Below are positions 1 to 5,365 of a DNA stretch of 7,138 nucleotides, in pieces; position 1 is the first letter of the stretch; every line of letters starts with the position of its first letter. The DNA is from Giesbergeria sp. (GTDB lineage: Bacteria; Pseudomonadota; Gammaproteobacteria; Burkholderiales; Burkholderiaceae_C). The stretch covers positions 1-7,138 of the forward strand of contig JAUYGP010000527.1 of NCBI GenBank assembly GCA_030690515.1. The letters run 5' to 3'. The notes under the pieces were generated by a model. The model saw only the letters and a program-made list of their open reading frames with translations, was not told the DNA's origin and ran no database searches. The position numbers were made by a program, and so were the translations under genes.

Positions 1-39
1 CAGGGCGTCATGCTTGAAACGGGCGCAGTCCAGACCAGC

Positions 40-134
40 GACCGCCGCGCAAGGGCCGCCCCGCCGCGCTGAGCAAGGTCCCCCCTTCCCGGCGTAGCCG
101 AGAGAAGGGGGAAGCGGCGCAGCCGCTCAGGGGG
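40..134 (-). repeat. Structured intergenic repeat, copy 1 (behind GST gene)
   Basis: First of three related GC-rich elements in the window. Read on the plus strand it holds a helix GCGC (47-50)/GCGC (66-69) extended by GACC (40-43)/GGTC (77-80) across a degenerate internal loop. A compound hairpin follows: CCCCCTTC (81-88)/GAAGGGGG (104-111) enclosing CGGC (90-93)/GCCG (97-100). A tight hairpin AGCGGC (113-118)/GCCGCT (122-127) with loop GCA and a terminal G5 run (130-134) complete it. The 15-nt loop at 51-65 is identical in all three copies. The element runs into the GST coding end: the stop codon (127-129) and last Pro codon lie inside it. There is no U-tract, so it is not a classical intrinsic terminator. 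A REP/BIME-like mRNA 3'-end element is the best guess. Strand is given as that of the gene it follows. Confidence 0.8.
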
Positions 135-1065
135 ATGTCGCTTTCAGTACGTAACCAATGCGGGGGAAATGCACATTGACAGTGCCGGCACGCGGGTCTT
201 CGCGGCGCAGGATGTAGCGCGTGCGGGTGGCGGCCACCAGCGTGCCTTGCGTGGCCTCGGGGCCAAAGCTCTCGGGTGCCACGGTGACTTCGCTGCCCAG
301 GGCAATGCCGTGTTCATCCTGGAACACGTCACTCATGTGCGGCAGCGGCTCGGCGCCAGCGGCCACGGTGATGGCGTCCTGGGCGGTGAACCGCTCCATG
401 CGGCCATGGCCCAGTGCGGCAATGCGGTCCATCCATTCGAGCACGGCGGGCACATGGTCGAACACATCGGCCACCGACGGCGTGCACACGCGCGTAAACC
501 ACAGCGGGTGGTAGGTGGCAAAGTCGGCCACACAGGGCTCCATGCCAAACAAAAAGTCGTGCTCTTCAACCATGTGCGCGATGCGCCGCAAGTAGGAGCG
601 GTAGGCGGGCGCGGCGTCCTGCGTGCGCAGGCGCGTCATGTTCACGCTCATGGCCTTGCGGTCTTCAGCAAAAGCGGCCCCGGCCTCGGGCGGCAGCTTG
701 GCAAACAGCGCGGCCACGCCCTTGGGCTGCATGTTGTAGGCCATGGCCGTCCAGAACAGGGTGCTGTCGGCCCACTGGGCAAACACGCGGGAGACGCCCT
801 TCAAGTGCGGTGGATAGAGAACAGGTTCGGGCTGCTTGTGCTCCAGCACCTCGCAAATCAGGCTGGTATCGCAGTAAATATCGGCACCGATCTGCAGAAT
901 GGGTGTGCGCCGGTAACCACCCGTCAGCGCCACCACATCGGGCTTGGGCATGACGCTGGGGATGATGACCGACTTCCAGGGCAGTTGTTTGAAGCCCAGC
1001 ACAAGGCGAATCTTTTCGGCAAACGGCGACGAGGGGTAGTGGTGCAGGATGAGTTCTGTGCTCAT
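127..1065 (-). CDS. Glutathione S-transferase family protein with C-terminal extension
   Basis: A 312-residue cytosolic GST-like protein. The N-terminal thioredoxin-like domain is visible at residues 5-80: the first strand and helix carry HHYPSSPFAEKIR (8-20), with Ser12/Ser13 where catalytic Ser/Cys normally sits. The cis-proline is in RRTPIL (Pro55), and the glutathione gamma-Glu binding turn is DTS (66-68). An all-helical C-terminal domain follows (about 95-235). Ordinary GSTs end near 200-230 residues; this one has about 75 more residues (about 238-312) rich in predicted beta strands (GSEVTVAP, TRTRYILRRE, GYVLKATSP), probably a small extra domain. Glutathione conjugation or a related thiol reaction is inferred from the family; substrate unknown. 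The ATG has AAGGAG 6 nt upstream (1071-1076) and overlaps the stop of the GNAT gene as ATGA, implying translational coupling. The stop codon lies within repeat copy 1. Confidence 0.88.
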   Translation of the reverse strand: MSTELILHHYPSSPFAEKIRLVLGFKQLPWKSVIIPSVMPKPDVVALTGGYRRTPILQIGADIYCDTSLICEVLEHKQPEPVLYPPHLKGVSRVFAQWADSTLFWTAMAYNMQPKGVAALFAKLPPEAGAAFAEDRKAMSVNMTRLRTQDAAPAYRSYLRRIAHMVEEHDFLFGMEPCVADFATYHPLWFTRVCTPSVADVFDHVPAVLEWMDRIAALGHGRMERFTAQDAITVAAGAEPLPHMSDVFQDEHGIALGSEVTVAPESFGPEATQGTLVAATRTRYILRREDPRAGTVNVHFPRIGYVLKATSP

Positions 1066-1538
1066 GGTGTCTCCTTGGAAAGCGCTGGCTCTGCGGGGCG
1101 CAGCATTTCAATGTGGGGAATACCGTCTTCCAGGTAGGGCGTACCCACCGGCGCAAAACCGAGCGCCGCATAAAAATCGTGCAGATGCGATTGCGCACTG
1201 ATGCGCACCGCCCTGCCCGGCCACGCTTTAGCACAGCGCGCCAGGCCCTCGGACATCAACACACGGCCCAGTCCCTGACCACGGGCCTCGGGTGCCGTTA
1301 CCACGCGACCAATGGAGGGCTCGGCATACTTGGCACCAGGGTCCACCACGCGCAGGCAGGCCTGGAGCTGGCCCGCGGCGTCGTAGCCCAGCAGATGCCA
1401 GGCCTGCCTGTCGGCGGCATCCGGGTCCTGGTAAGGGCCTTGTTCAAGAATAAACACCCGGCACCGCAAGGCCAGCGCATCGTGCAGGGCGTGCACGCCC
1501 AGATCATCGAAGCGCTTGCAGGTCCAACTCAAAGTCAT
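1062..1538 (-). CDS. GNAT family N-acetyltransferase, ElaA-like
   Basis: A 158-residue single-domain GNAT protein. It matches the ElaA type by several motifs I recognise: RCRVFILEQGPYQD (25-38), the HLLGY strand (48-52), the acetyl-CoA binding loop ARGQGLGRVLM (85-95, the Q/RxxGxG motif A), AQSHLHDFYAALGF (115-128) and LEDGIPHIEM (136-145). Length is normal for the family. It should transfer an acetyl group from acetyl-CoA to an amine or small molecule in the cytoplasm; the acceptor of ElaA-type enzymes is not established to my knowledge. The ATG is preceded by GGAG (complement of 1546-1549) 7 nt upstream. Its stop overlaps the GST start by 4 bp, so the two are co-translated. Repeat copy 2 separates it from the MDR gene upstream, so it may be expressed partly independently of that gene. 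Confidence 0.9.
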   Translation of the reverse strand: MTLSWTCKRFDDLGVHALHDALALRCRVFILEQGPYQDPDAADRQAWHLLGYDAAGQLQACLRVVDPGAKYAEPSIGRVVTAPEARGQGLGRVLMSEGLARCAKAWPGRAVRISAQSHLHDFYAALGFAPVGTPYLEDGIPHIEMLRPAEPALSKETP

Positions 1539-1602
1539 TGCAGTGCTCCACTACGCTGCAGATCAATTCACGCCCTGCGAATCTGGCACGACCCATACCA
1601 GG

Positions 1603-1695
1603 GACGCCGCGCAAGGGCCGCCCCGCCGCGCTGGCGTCGTCCCCCTTCCCGGCGATAGCCGAGAGAAGGGGGAAGCGGCGCAGCCGCTCAGGGGG
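1603..1695 (-). repeat. Structured intergenic repeat, copy 2 (behind MDR reductase gene)
   Basis: Second copy, nearly identical to copy 1 from the 15-nt loop (1613-1627) onward and with a better first helix: GACGCC (1603-1608) plus GCGC (1609-1612) pairs with GCGC (1628-1631) plus GGCGTC (1633-1638), leaving one bulged T (1632). The second helix is CCCCCTTC (1641-1648)/GAAGGGGG (1665-1672) around CGGC (1650-1653)/GCCG (1658-1661). The third is AGCGGC (1674-1679)/GCCGCT (1683-1688) with loop GCA, followed by G5 (1691-1695). It begins 10 nt after the MDR stop codon (1706-1708) in the direction of transcription and ends about 65 nt before the GNAT start. Confidence 0.85.
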
Positions 1696-1705
1696 TTGTT
1701 CATGT

Positions 1706-2722
1706 TCATACCAGCTTGACGACCTGCTTGCCGAAGTTCTTGCCCTTGAGCAGGCCCAAAAACGCCTCGGGTGCTGCAGCAATGCCTTCGGCCACGCTCT
1801 CACGCGGGCGCAGCTTGCCGGTCGCCACGAGCTGACCCAGTTCGGTCAGCGCCTCGGGCCAGACTTCCATGTGCTCGCTGACGATAAAGCCTTCGATCTT
1901 CAGGCGGCTCACCAGAAGGAGTGCCGGGTGCGCCATGGGCAGTGGTGCGCCGTCGTAGCCGGCGATCATTCCGCACAGCGCGATGCGGCCAAAGGCGTTC
2001 ATGCGCAGCATCACGGCGTCCATGATCCAGCCGCCCACATTTTCGAAGTAGCCGTCGATGCCCTTGGGGCAGGCGTCCTTGAGGGCTTTGCCCATGGCCT
2101 TGCCGTCGCTGTGCTCTTTGTAGTCAATGCAGGCGTCAAAGTGCAGCTCGTCCACGGCGTATTGGCATTTGTCGGGACCACCGGCAATGCCCACCACGCG
2201 GCAGCCACGCGCTTTGGCGAGGGCGGCAAAGGCGCTGCCCACCGCGCCCGTGGCGGCGCTGACCACCACGGTGTCGCCCTCTTTAGGTGCAATAATTTTC
2301 ACCAGGCCGTACCAGGCGGTGACGCCGGGCATGCCGACGGCGCCCAGGTAGTGCGACAACGGCACGTGTGTGGTGTCCACTTTTTTCAAGGAACCGGGCT
2401 GGTTCGCATCGGCCACGCTGTATTCCTGCCAGCCGCCAAAGCCCACCACCTTGTCGCCCACGGCAAACTTGGGGCTGCGGCTCTCAACCACTTCGCCCAC
2501 AGTGCCACCCTGCATGACCTCGCCCAGCGGCTGGGGTTGGGCGTAGCTCTTGGCATCGTTCATGCGGCCGCGCATGTAGGGGTCCAGGCTGAGGAAATGG
2601 TTGCGCACCAGGACCTGGCCGTCCTGCAGCGCGGGGGTGTCGGTGGCGACCAGTTTGAAGTTGCTGGCCACGGCTTCGCCCTGTGGACGGTTGTCGAGAA
2701 GAATCTGTTGATTGCGGGGCAT
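1706..2722 (-). CDS. NADP-dependent MDR oxidoreductase (CurA / prostaglandin-reductase type)
   Basis: A 338-residue zinc-independent medium-chain dehydrogenase/reductase. It resembles E. coli CurA (YncB) and leukotriene B4 12-hydroxydehydrogenases along its whole length. Diagnostic stretches are SLDPYMRGRM (45-54), VGDKVVGFGGWQEY (88-101), LGAVGMPGVTAWYGL (126-140), the nucleotide-binding glycine motif AATGAVGS (156-163), CRVVGIAGGPDKC (174-186), FENVGG (226-231) and the C-terminal GLLKGKNFGKQVV (323-335). The structural and catalytic zinc ligands of alcohol dehydrogenases are absent, as expected. The likely reaction is NADPH-dependent reduction of an alpha,beta-unsaturated ketone or aldehyde in the cytoplasm; the true substrate is unknown. 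The ATG has AGGAG (complement of 2730-2734) 7 nt upstream. A dispersed-type repeat with a possible promoter lies directly in front, and structured repeat copy 2 directly behind. Confidence 0.93.
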   Translation of the reverse strand: MPRNQQILLDNRPQGEAVASNFKLVATDTPALQDGQVLVRNHFLSLDPYMRGRMNDAKSYAQPQPLGEVMQGGTVGEVVESRSPKFAVGDKVVGFGGWQEYSVADANQPGSLKKVDTTHVPLSHYLGAVGMPGVTAWYGLVKIIAPKEGDTVVVSAATGAVGSAFAALAKARGCRVVGIAGGPDKCQYAVDELHFDACIDYKEHSDGKAMGKALKDACPKGIDGYFENVGGWIMDAVMLRMNAFGRIALCGMIAGYDGAPLPMAHPALLLVSRLKIEGFIVSEHMEVWPEALTELGQLVATGKLRPRESVAEGIAAAPEAFLGLLKGKNFGKQVVKLV

Positions 2723-2742
2723 GAAAGCACTCCTGAAAATGA

Positions 2743-2804
2743 TTACTATAACTTTGATAGCTGCTAGCGCAATACCATCAAGCGCTGGAGGCCAATTTGA
2801 CCTG
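2743..2804. repeat. Dispersed-type intergenic repeat with imperfect inverted repeat
   Basis: The 109-bp gap between the thioesterase and MDR genes is AT-richer than its surroundings. It contains a sequence I recall as a recurring intergenic motif in Comamonadaceae genomes: a GATAGCTGCTAGCGC block (2756-2770), a short spacer, then GCGCTGGAGGCC (2782-2793). The core can fold: CTAGCGC (2764-2770) pairs with GCGCTGG (2782-2788) with one T-G wobble, around an 11-nt loop. Membership in a dispersed family is recollection and cannot be shown from a single copy; the hairpin is seen directly. Confidence 0.55.
2745..2772 (-). promoter_or_regulatory. Possible sigma-70-type promoter for the MDR gene
   Basis: On the minus strand the repeat carries TATAGT (complement of 2745-2750, five of six matches to the -10 consensus). 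Sixteen bases further upstream is TTGCGC (complement of 2767-2772), a weak -35 keeping only TTG. Transcription would begin near 2738, about 15 nt before the start codon, just ahead of the AGGAG ribosome binding site. The -35 lies inside the inverted repeat. The call rests on sequence similarity only. Confidence 0.35.
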
Positions 2805-2831
2805 AAATAGATACCGTGGGCGGCGGCAAGG

Positions 2832-3263
2832 TCAATCGGTGGCGATGGTGCGCAGTTCGTTCACGCTGCCTGGCCCCACCGGCAGGCGCCGCACATATTT
2901 GAAGGTGCCGGTGGCATGGGTGCACGGCCGGCCCTTGGCGTCGAACACGGTGGCTTCGGTAAACGCCAGCGTGGCCGTGCGGTGGATCAAGCGGCCCTTG
3001 GCGACCAGTGGGCCTTGGGCCGCCTGCATGAAGCTGGTCTTCATCTCGATGGTGACCACACCCATTTCAGGCGCCACACTGCGCGCCGCCGTGGCCATGG
3101 TCACGTCCAGCAGCGTCATCGAAGCACCGCCGTGCGTGACGCCAAACGAGTTGAGGTGCTCGGGCCGTGCCTCGTAATGCAGCTCGGATTCGCCGTCCTG
3201 CATGCGCACCATGGCAAAGCCCAGCAACTCGACGAAAGGGATTTCAACACCAAAATCAAGCAA
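2832..3263 (-). CDS. PaaI family hotdog-fold thioesterase
   Basis: A 143-residue hotdog protein, the usual length for PaaI-type thioesterases. The signature is NSFGVTHGGASMTLLD (38-53): His44-Gly45-Gly46 is the conserved HGG at the start of the hot-dog helix and Asp53 is the usual acidic catalytic residue. IPFVELLGF (8-16), GVVTIEMKTSFMQAA (68-82) and the late strand ATGTFKYVRR (117-126) also fit. Such enzymes hydrolyse acyl- or aryl-CoA thioesters in the cytoplasm as tetramers; the acyl group here is unknown. The start is TTG: the preceding in-frame codons lead straight to a stop (TGA at 3273-3275), no ATG or GTG precedes Met17, and GAGGA sits 6 nt upstream. Starting at Met17 would remove the first conserved block. 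The gene lies between SDR (with repeat copy 3) and the MDR gene, with no structured repeat behind it. Confidence 0.9.
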   Translation of the reverse strand: MLDFGVEIPFVELLGFAMVRMQDGESELHYEARPEHLNSFGVTHGGASMTLLDVTMATAARSVAPEMGVVTIEMKTSFMQAAQGPLVAKGRLIHRTATLAFTEATVFDAKGRPCTHATGTFKYVRRLPVGPGSVNELRTIATD

Positions 3264-3269
3264 GAGTCG

Positions 3270-3274
3270 TCCTC
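3270..3274 (-). promoter_or_regulatory. Ribosome binding site deciding a TTG start
   Basis: GAGGA on the minus strand, 6 nt before TTG (3261-3263). It supports the non-ATG start of the thioesterase. Its last bases overlap the in-frame TGA (3273-3275) that bounds the frame, so no longer version of the protein is possible. Confidence 0.6.
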
Positions 3275-3314
3275 AAAATTGCAGCGGTCAAAACTGGCGC
3301 GTCACAAGCCAGCG

Positions 3315-3413
3315 GCCACCGTGCAAGGGCCGCCCCGCCGCACCGGTGGCGTCCCCCTTCCCGCATGGCGCAGCCGTGCGAGAGAAGGGGAAGGCGCGCA
3401 GCGCCTCAGGGGG
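3315..3413 (-). repeat. Structured intergenic repeat, copy 3 (behind SDR gene, divergent variant)
   Basis: Third copy, clearly related but changed in sequence while keeping the fold. The first helix is GCCACC (3315-3320) plus GTGC (3321-3324) with GCAC (3340-3343) plus GGTGGC (3345-3350), one C bulged, around the same invariant 15-nt loop (3325-3339). The second is CCCCTTC (3354-3360)/GAAGGGG (3384-3390), enclosing a lengthened inner stem CGCATGGC (3362-3369)/GCCGTGCG (3373-3380). The third is AGGCGC (3392-3397)/GCGCCT (3401-3406) with loop GCA, followed by G5 (3409-3413). It starts 11 nt behind the SDR stop codon (3425-3427) and ends about 50 nt before the thioesterase start. Confidence 0.82.
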
Positions 3414-3424
3414 TTGAACACTAT

Positions 3425-4216
3425 TCAGCCTCCGACCAAGGCGCTGACGCCGCCGTCCACAGCCAGGTGCTGACCCGTGATGTGCTTGCCTGCATCGGAT
3501 GCGAACAGCGCGCACAGGCCCTTGAGGTCTTCGTTATCGCCCAGGCGACCCAGGGGGGCGTGGGCCGCCAGGTTTTCTTCACCCAGGGTCTTGAGCAGGC
3601 CCATGGTCATCTTGCTCGGGAAAAATCCTGGGCAGATGGCATTGACGCGGATGCCGTACTTACCCCATTCGCCCGCCAACGCGCGCGTGAAATTGATCAC
3701 GGCCGCCTTGGAGGTGTTGTAGGCAATGGTGTTCATGCCCTGCGGGTTGCCGCCGAGGCCAGCGATGGACGCCACGTTGATGATGCTGCCGCTGCGCCGC
3801 CCGATCATGCTGTGCTTGGCCACATACTGGCTGAGCAGAAAGTAGCCGCGCACGTTGAGGTTCATCACCTTGTCCCAGGCGTCCAGTGGGTGGTCCTCGG
3901 CCGGAGCGCCCCAGGTGGCACCTGCGTTGTTGACCAGGATGTCGATGTCACCCATGCGCTCCATCGTCTCGCGGGCGAGGCGGTGGACTTCTTCCTCTTG
4001 CGCGCAATCGGCGGCAATCCAACGGGCATCGATGCCGGCCGCCTGCAGCTCGGCGGTGGCGGCTTCCAGATCCGCAGCCTTGCGCGAGCTGTGCATGATT
4101 TTGGCCCCGGCCTCACCCAGCGCATGCGCCATTTGCAGGCCCAGGCCGCGCGAGCCGCCCGTGACGAGTGCCGTTTTGCCAGTCAAATCAAAGAGCTGCT
4201 GAATAGTGCGGGGCAT
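3425..4216 (-). CDS. SDR family oxidoreductase
   Basis: A 263-residue classical short-chain dehydrogenase/reductase. The cofactor motif TGGSRGLG (19-26) is the TGxxxGxG fingerprint, followed by HSSRKAADL (42-50), with Arg45 suggesting NADP(H) preference (inference). AAD (68-70), NNAG (96-99) and Asn119/Asn121 in the MNLNVRG stretch follow. The catalytic triad is Ser150 (NVASIAG), Tyr166 and Lys170 (YNTSK). NAICPGFFPSKMT (192-204) and the C-terminal TGQHLAVDGG (247-256) complete the family pattern, close to gluconate 5-dehydrogenase or 3-oxoacyl reductase-like SDRs. It reduces or oxidises a carbonyl/alcohol in the cytoplasm; substrate unknown. The chosen ATG has AAGGAG 5 nt upstream and puts the first beta strand at the normal distance. 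It is the first gene of the minus-strand series, divergent from the ABC importer, and is followed by structured repeat copy 3. Confidence 0.93.
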   Translation of the reverse strand: MPRTIQQLFDLTGKTALVTGGSRGLGLQMAHALGEAGAKIMHSSRKAADLEAATAELQAAGIDARWIAADCAQEEEVHRLARETMERMGDIDILVNNAGATWGAPAEDHPLDAWDKVMNLNVRGYFLLSQYVAKHSMIGRRSGSIINVASIAGLGGNPQGMNTIAYNTSKAAVINFTRALAGEWGKYGIRVNAICPGFFPSKMTMGLLKTLGEENLAAHAPLGRLGDNEDLKGLCALFASDAGKHITGQHLAVDGGVSALVGG

Positions 4217-4221
4217 GGATT

Positions 4222-4227
4222 CTCCTT
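4222..4227 (-). promoter_or_regulatory. Ribosome binding site fixing the SDR start
   Basis: AAGGAG on the minus strand, 5 nt before the ATG at 4214-4216. The frame stays open upstream to 4402, but that extension of 62 residues is arginine/histidine-rich, unlike an SDR N-terminus, and lies in the divergent intergenic region. This site therefore supports the shorter protein. Confidence 0.8.
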
Positions 4228-4419
4228 TGTTGTAGTGCGGTGCTGCCGACAGGGGCCGGTAGCGGTGAATGGTGTATTTTGCGGCGACCTGCATGCCTTG
4301 AGTGTCGCGTGGGCGATTGGCGCAATGCGATTCAGACGCATGCGCGACGCTATCCCGCACAATTGGGGCGCGTGGCATGCATGCTGCGCTCAACTTTGGC
4401 ACCTCGGTGCTTGATTAAA

Positions 4420-4441
4420 CCGCCGTGACTCCGCACGGTGG
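4420..4441 (+). other. Inverted repeat upstream of the transporter start
   Basis: CCGCCGTG (4420-4427) can pair with CACGGTGG (4434-4441) as an 8-bp stem including one G-U wobble, with a 6-nt loop. It ends 26 nt before the binding-protein ATG (4468) and so could be either a 5'-leader hairpin or an operator half-site pair. Function unknown. Confidence 0.35.
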
Positions 4442-4467
4442 TGGCTGCCCTCAAATCGGAATTTGTC

Positions 4468-5352
4468 ATGACCTCTACTCCTGCTCGGCGCTCGGCGCTC
4501 ACGCGGGCGCTGCTGTGCTGCGCCGCCCTTGCCTCTACCCTGACCTGCCTGCCTGCTGCGGCGGCCGACAAAGTGCTGCGCGTCTCCGCCATTCCGGACG
4601 AAGCGCCCACCGAGCTGCAACGCAAGTTCGCGCCCCTGGGCGACTACCTGGCCGCGCAGACCGGCATGAAGGTGGTGTTCACCCCCGTTTCCGACTACGC
4701 CGCTGTGGTCGAGTCGCTCGCCACGGGCAAGCTGGACTTGGCCTGGCTGGGGGGCTTTACGTATGTGCAGGCGAAGATTCGCACCCACGGCACGGCAATT
4801 CCCCTTGTGCAGCGCGAAGAGGATGCGCGCTTCACCTCCAAGTTCATCACGGCCGACCCCCACATCAAGGCCCTCGCCGACCTCAAAGGCAAGAGCTTTG
4901 CGTTTGGTGCGCCTTCGTCCACCTCGGGCAGCCTGATGCCGCGCTTCTATTTGCAGCAGGCCGGAATCAACCCAGAGAACGACTTCAAAAACGTCGCCTT
5001 CTCGGGCGCGCATGACGCCACGGTGGCCTTTGTAGCCTCGGGCAAGGTCGAAGCCGGGGTGCTCAATGCCTCGGTGTGGGAGAAACTGGTCGAACAAAAG
5101 AAGGTGGACACCAGCAAAGTGCGCGTCTTTGCCACCACCCCGCCGTACTTTGACTACAACTGGACGGTGCGCGGCGACCTGGACCCGGCGCTGGTCCAGA
5201 AGCTGAAAGACGCGTTCCTTCAGCTCGACCCGGCCAACCCACAGCACAAGCCCATCTTGGAGTTGCAACGGGCCTCGCGCTTCATCCCGACGCGCATGGA
5301 GAACTACGAAGGCATCGAAAAGGCGGCCCAGTCAGCCGGTTTGCTCAAGTAA
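4468..5352 (+). CDS. ABC importer solute-binding protein, PhnD/PtxB superfamily, putative selenate type
   Basis: A 294-residue periplasmic binding protein. A Sec signal peptide is evident: basic n-region (Arg7, Arg8, Arg13), hydrophobic core about 14-30, and an Ala-rich cleavage site near Ala33/Asp34; no lipobox. The mature part follows the phosphonate/phosphite-binding fold: SAIPDEAPTELQRKF (40-54), LDLAWLGGFTYVQAK (89-103), the anion-binding SSTSG turn (150-154) at a helix start, SGAHDATVAFVASG (179-192) and PPYFDYNWTVRGDLDP (225-240). The AIPDEAPTELQ opening and the NWTVRGDLDP region match what I recall of the clade annotated as putative selenate ABC transporter binding proteins; the ligand is inferred and unproven. 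ATG 4468 is preferred over an in-frame GTG at 4438 because it starts directly at the signal peptide. First gene of the importer operon; the ATPase starts 13 nt after its stop. Confidence 0.9.
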   Translation: MTSTPARRSALTRALLCCAALASTLTCLPAAAADKVLRVSAIPDEAPTELQRKFAPLGDYLAAQTGMKVVFTPVSDYAAVVESLATGKLDLAWLGGFTYVQAKIRTHGTAIPLVQREEDARFTSKFITADPHIKALADLKGKSFAFGAPSSTSGSLMPRFYLQQAGINPENDFKNVAFSGAHDATVAFVASGKVEAGVLNASVWEKLVEQKKVDTSKVRVFATTPPYFDYNWTVRGDLDPALVQKLKDAFLQLDPANPQHKPILELQRASRFIPTRMENYEGIEKAAQSAGLLK

Positions 5353-5365
5353 AACGGGGTCACGC

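Larger units (their letters stand above)
4217..4467. promoter_or_regulatory. Divergent intergenic control region, no gene
   Basis: These 251 bp separate the SDR start from the ABC importer start and should hold promoters for both directions. I see no convincing -35/-10 pair on either strand. It does hold four GCATGC hexamers (4291-4296, 4338-4343, 4375-4380, 4379-4384), the last two merging into the 10-bp palindrome GCATGCATGC. There is a near-palindrome GCACC-TC-GGTGC (4399-4410) and a possible hairpin (4420-4441). Any of these could be an operator. No regulator gene is adjacent in the window. Confidence 0.4.

Noticed and set aside
1..11. Possible start codon of the next minus-strand gene at the window edge
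   Set aside because: Only an ATG and under three further codons are present, with no clear ribosome binding site, so a gene cannot be supported.
40..3413. The three repeats as a CRISPR array or as intrinsic terminators
   Set aside because: They are about 1.6 kb apart with genes between them, and no hairpin is followed by a U-tract on either strand.
4217..4402. Extended N-terminus of the SDR protein
   Set aside because: The frame is open but the added 62 residues do not look like an SDR, and a strong AAGGAG precedes the internal ATG at 4216.
4396..4412. Sigma-54-like promoter (TGGCAC followed by TGC)
   Set aside because: The spacing between the GG and GC pairs is one base short of the required distance and the TTGCA half is poorly matched.
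169..4414. Long plus-strand open frames opposite the minus-strand genes (169-1137, 1538-2767, 3167-4414)
   Set aside because: They are antisense products of GC-rich codon bias: His/Gly/Ala-rich, no recognisable domain, and they run across intergenic repeats.
4438..4467. Upstream GTG start for the binding protein
   Set aside because: It would add ten residues in front of a normal signal peptide, has no good ribosome binding site and falls in the inverted repeat; ATG 4468 fits better.
4468..4566. Lipoprotein signal in the binding protein
   Set aside because: Cysteines at residues 17, 18 and 27 lack a proper lipobox, while an Ala-rich signal peptidase I site follows.
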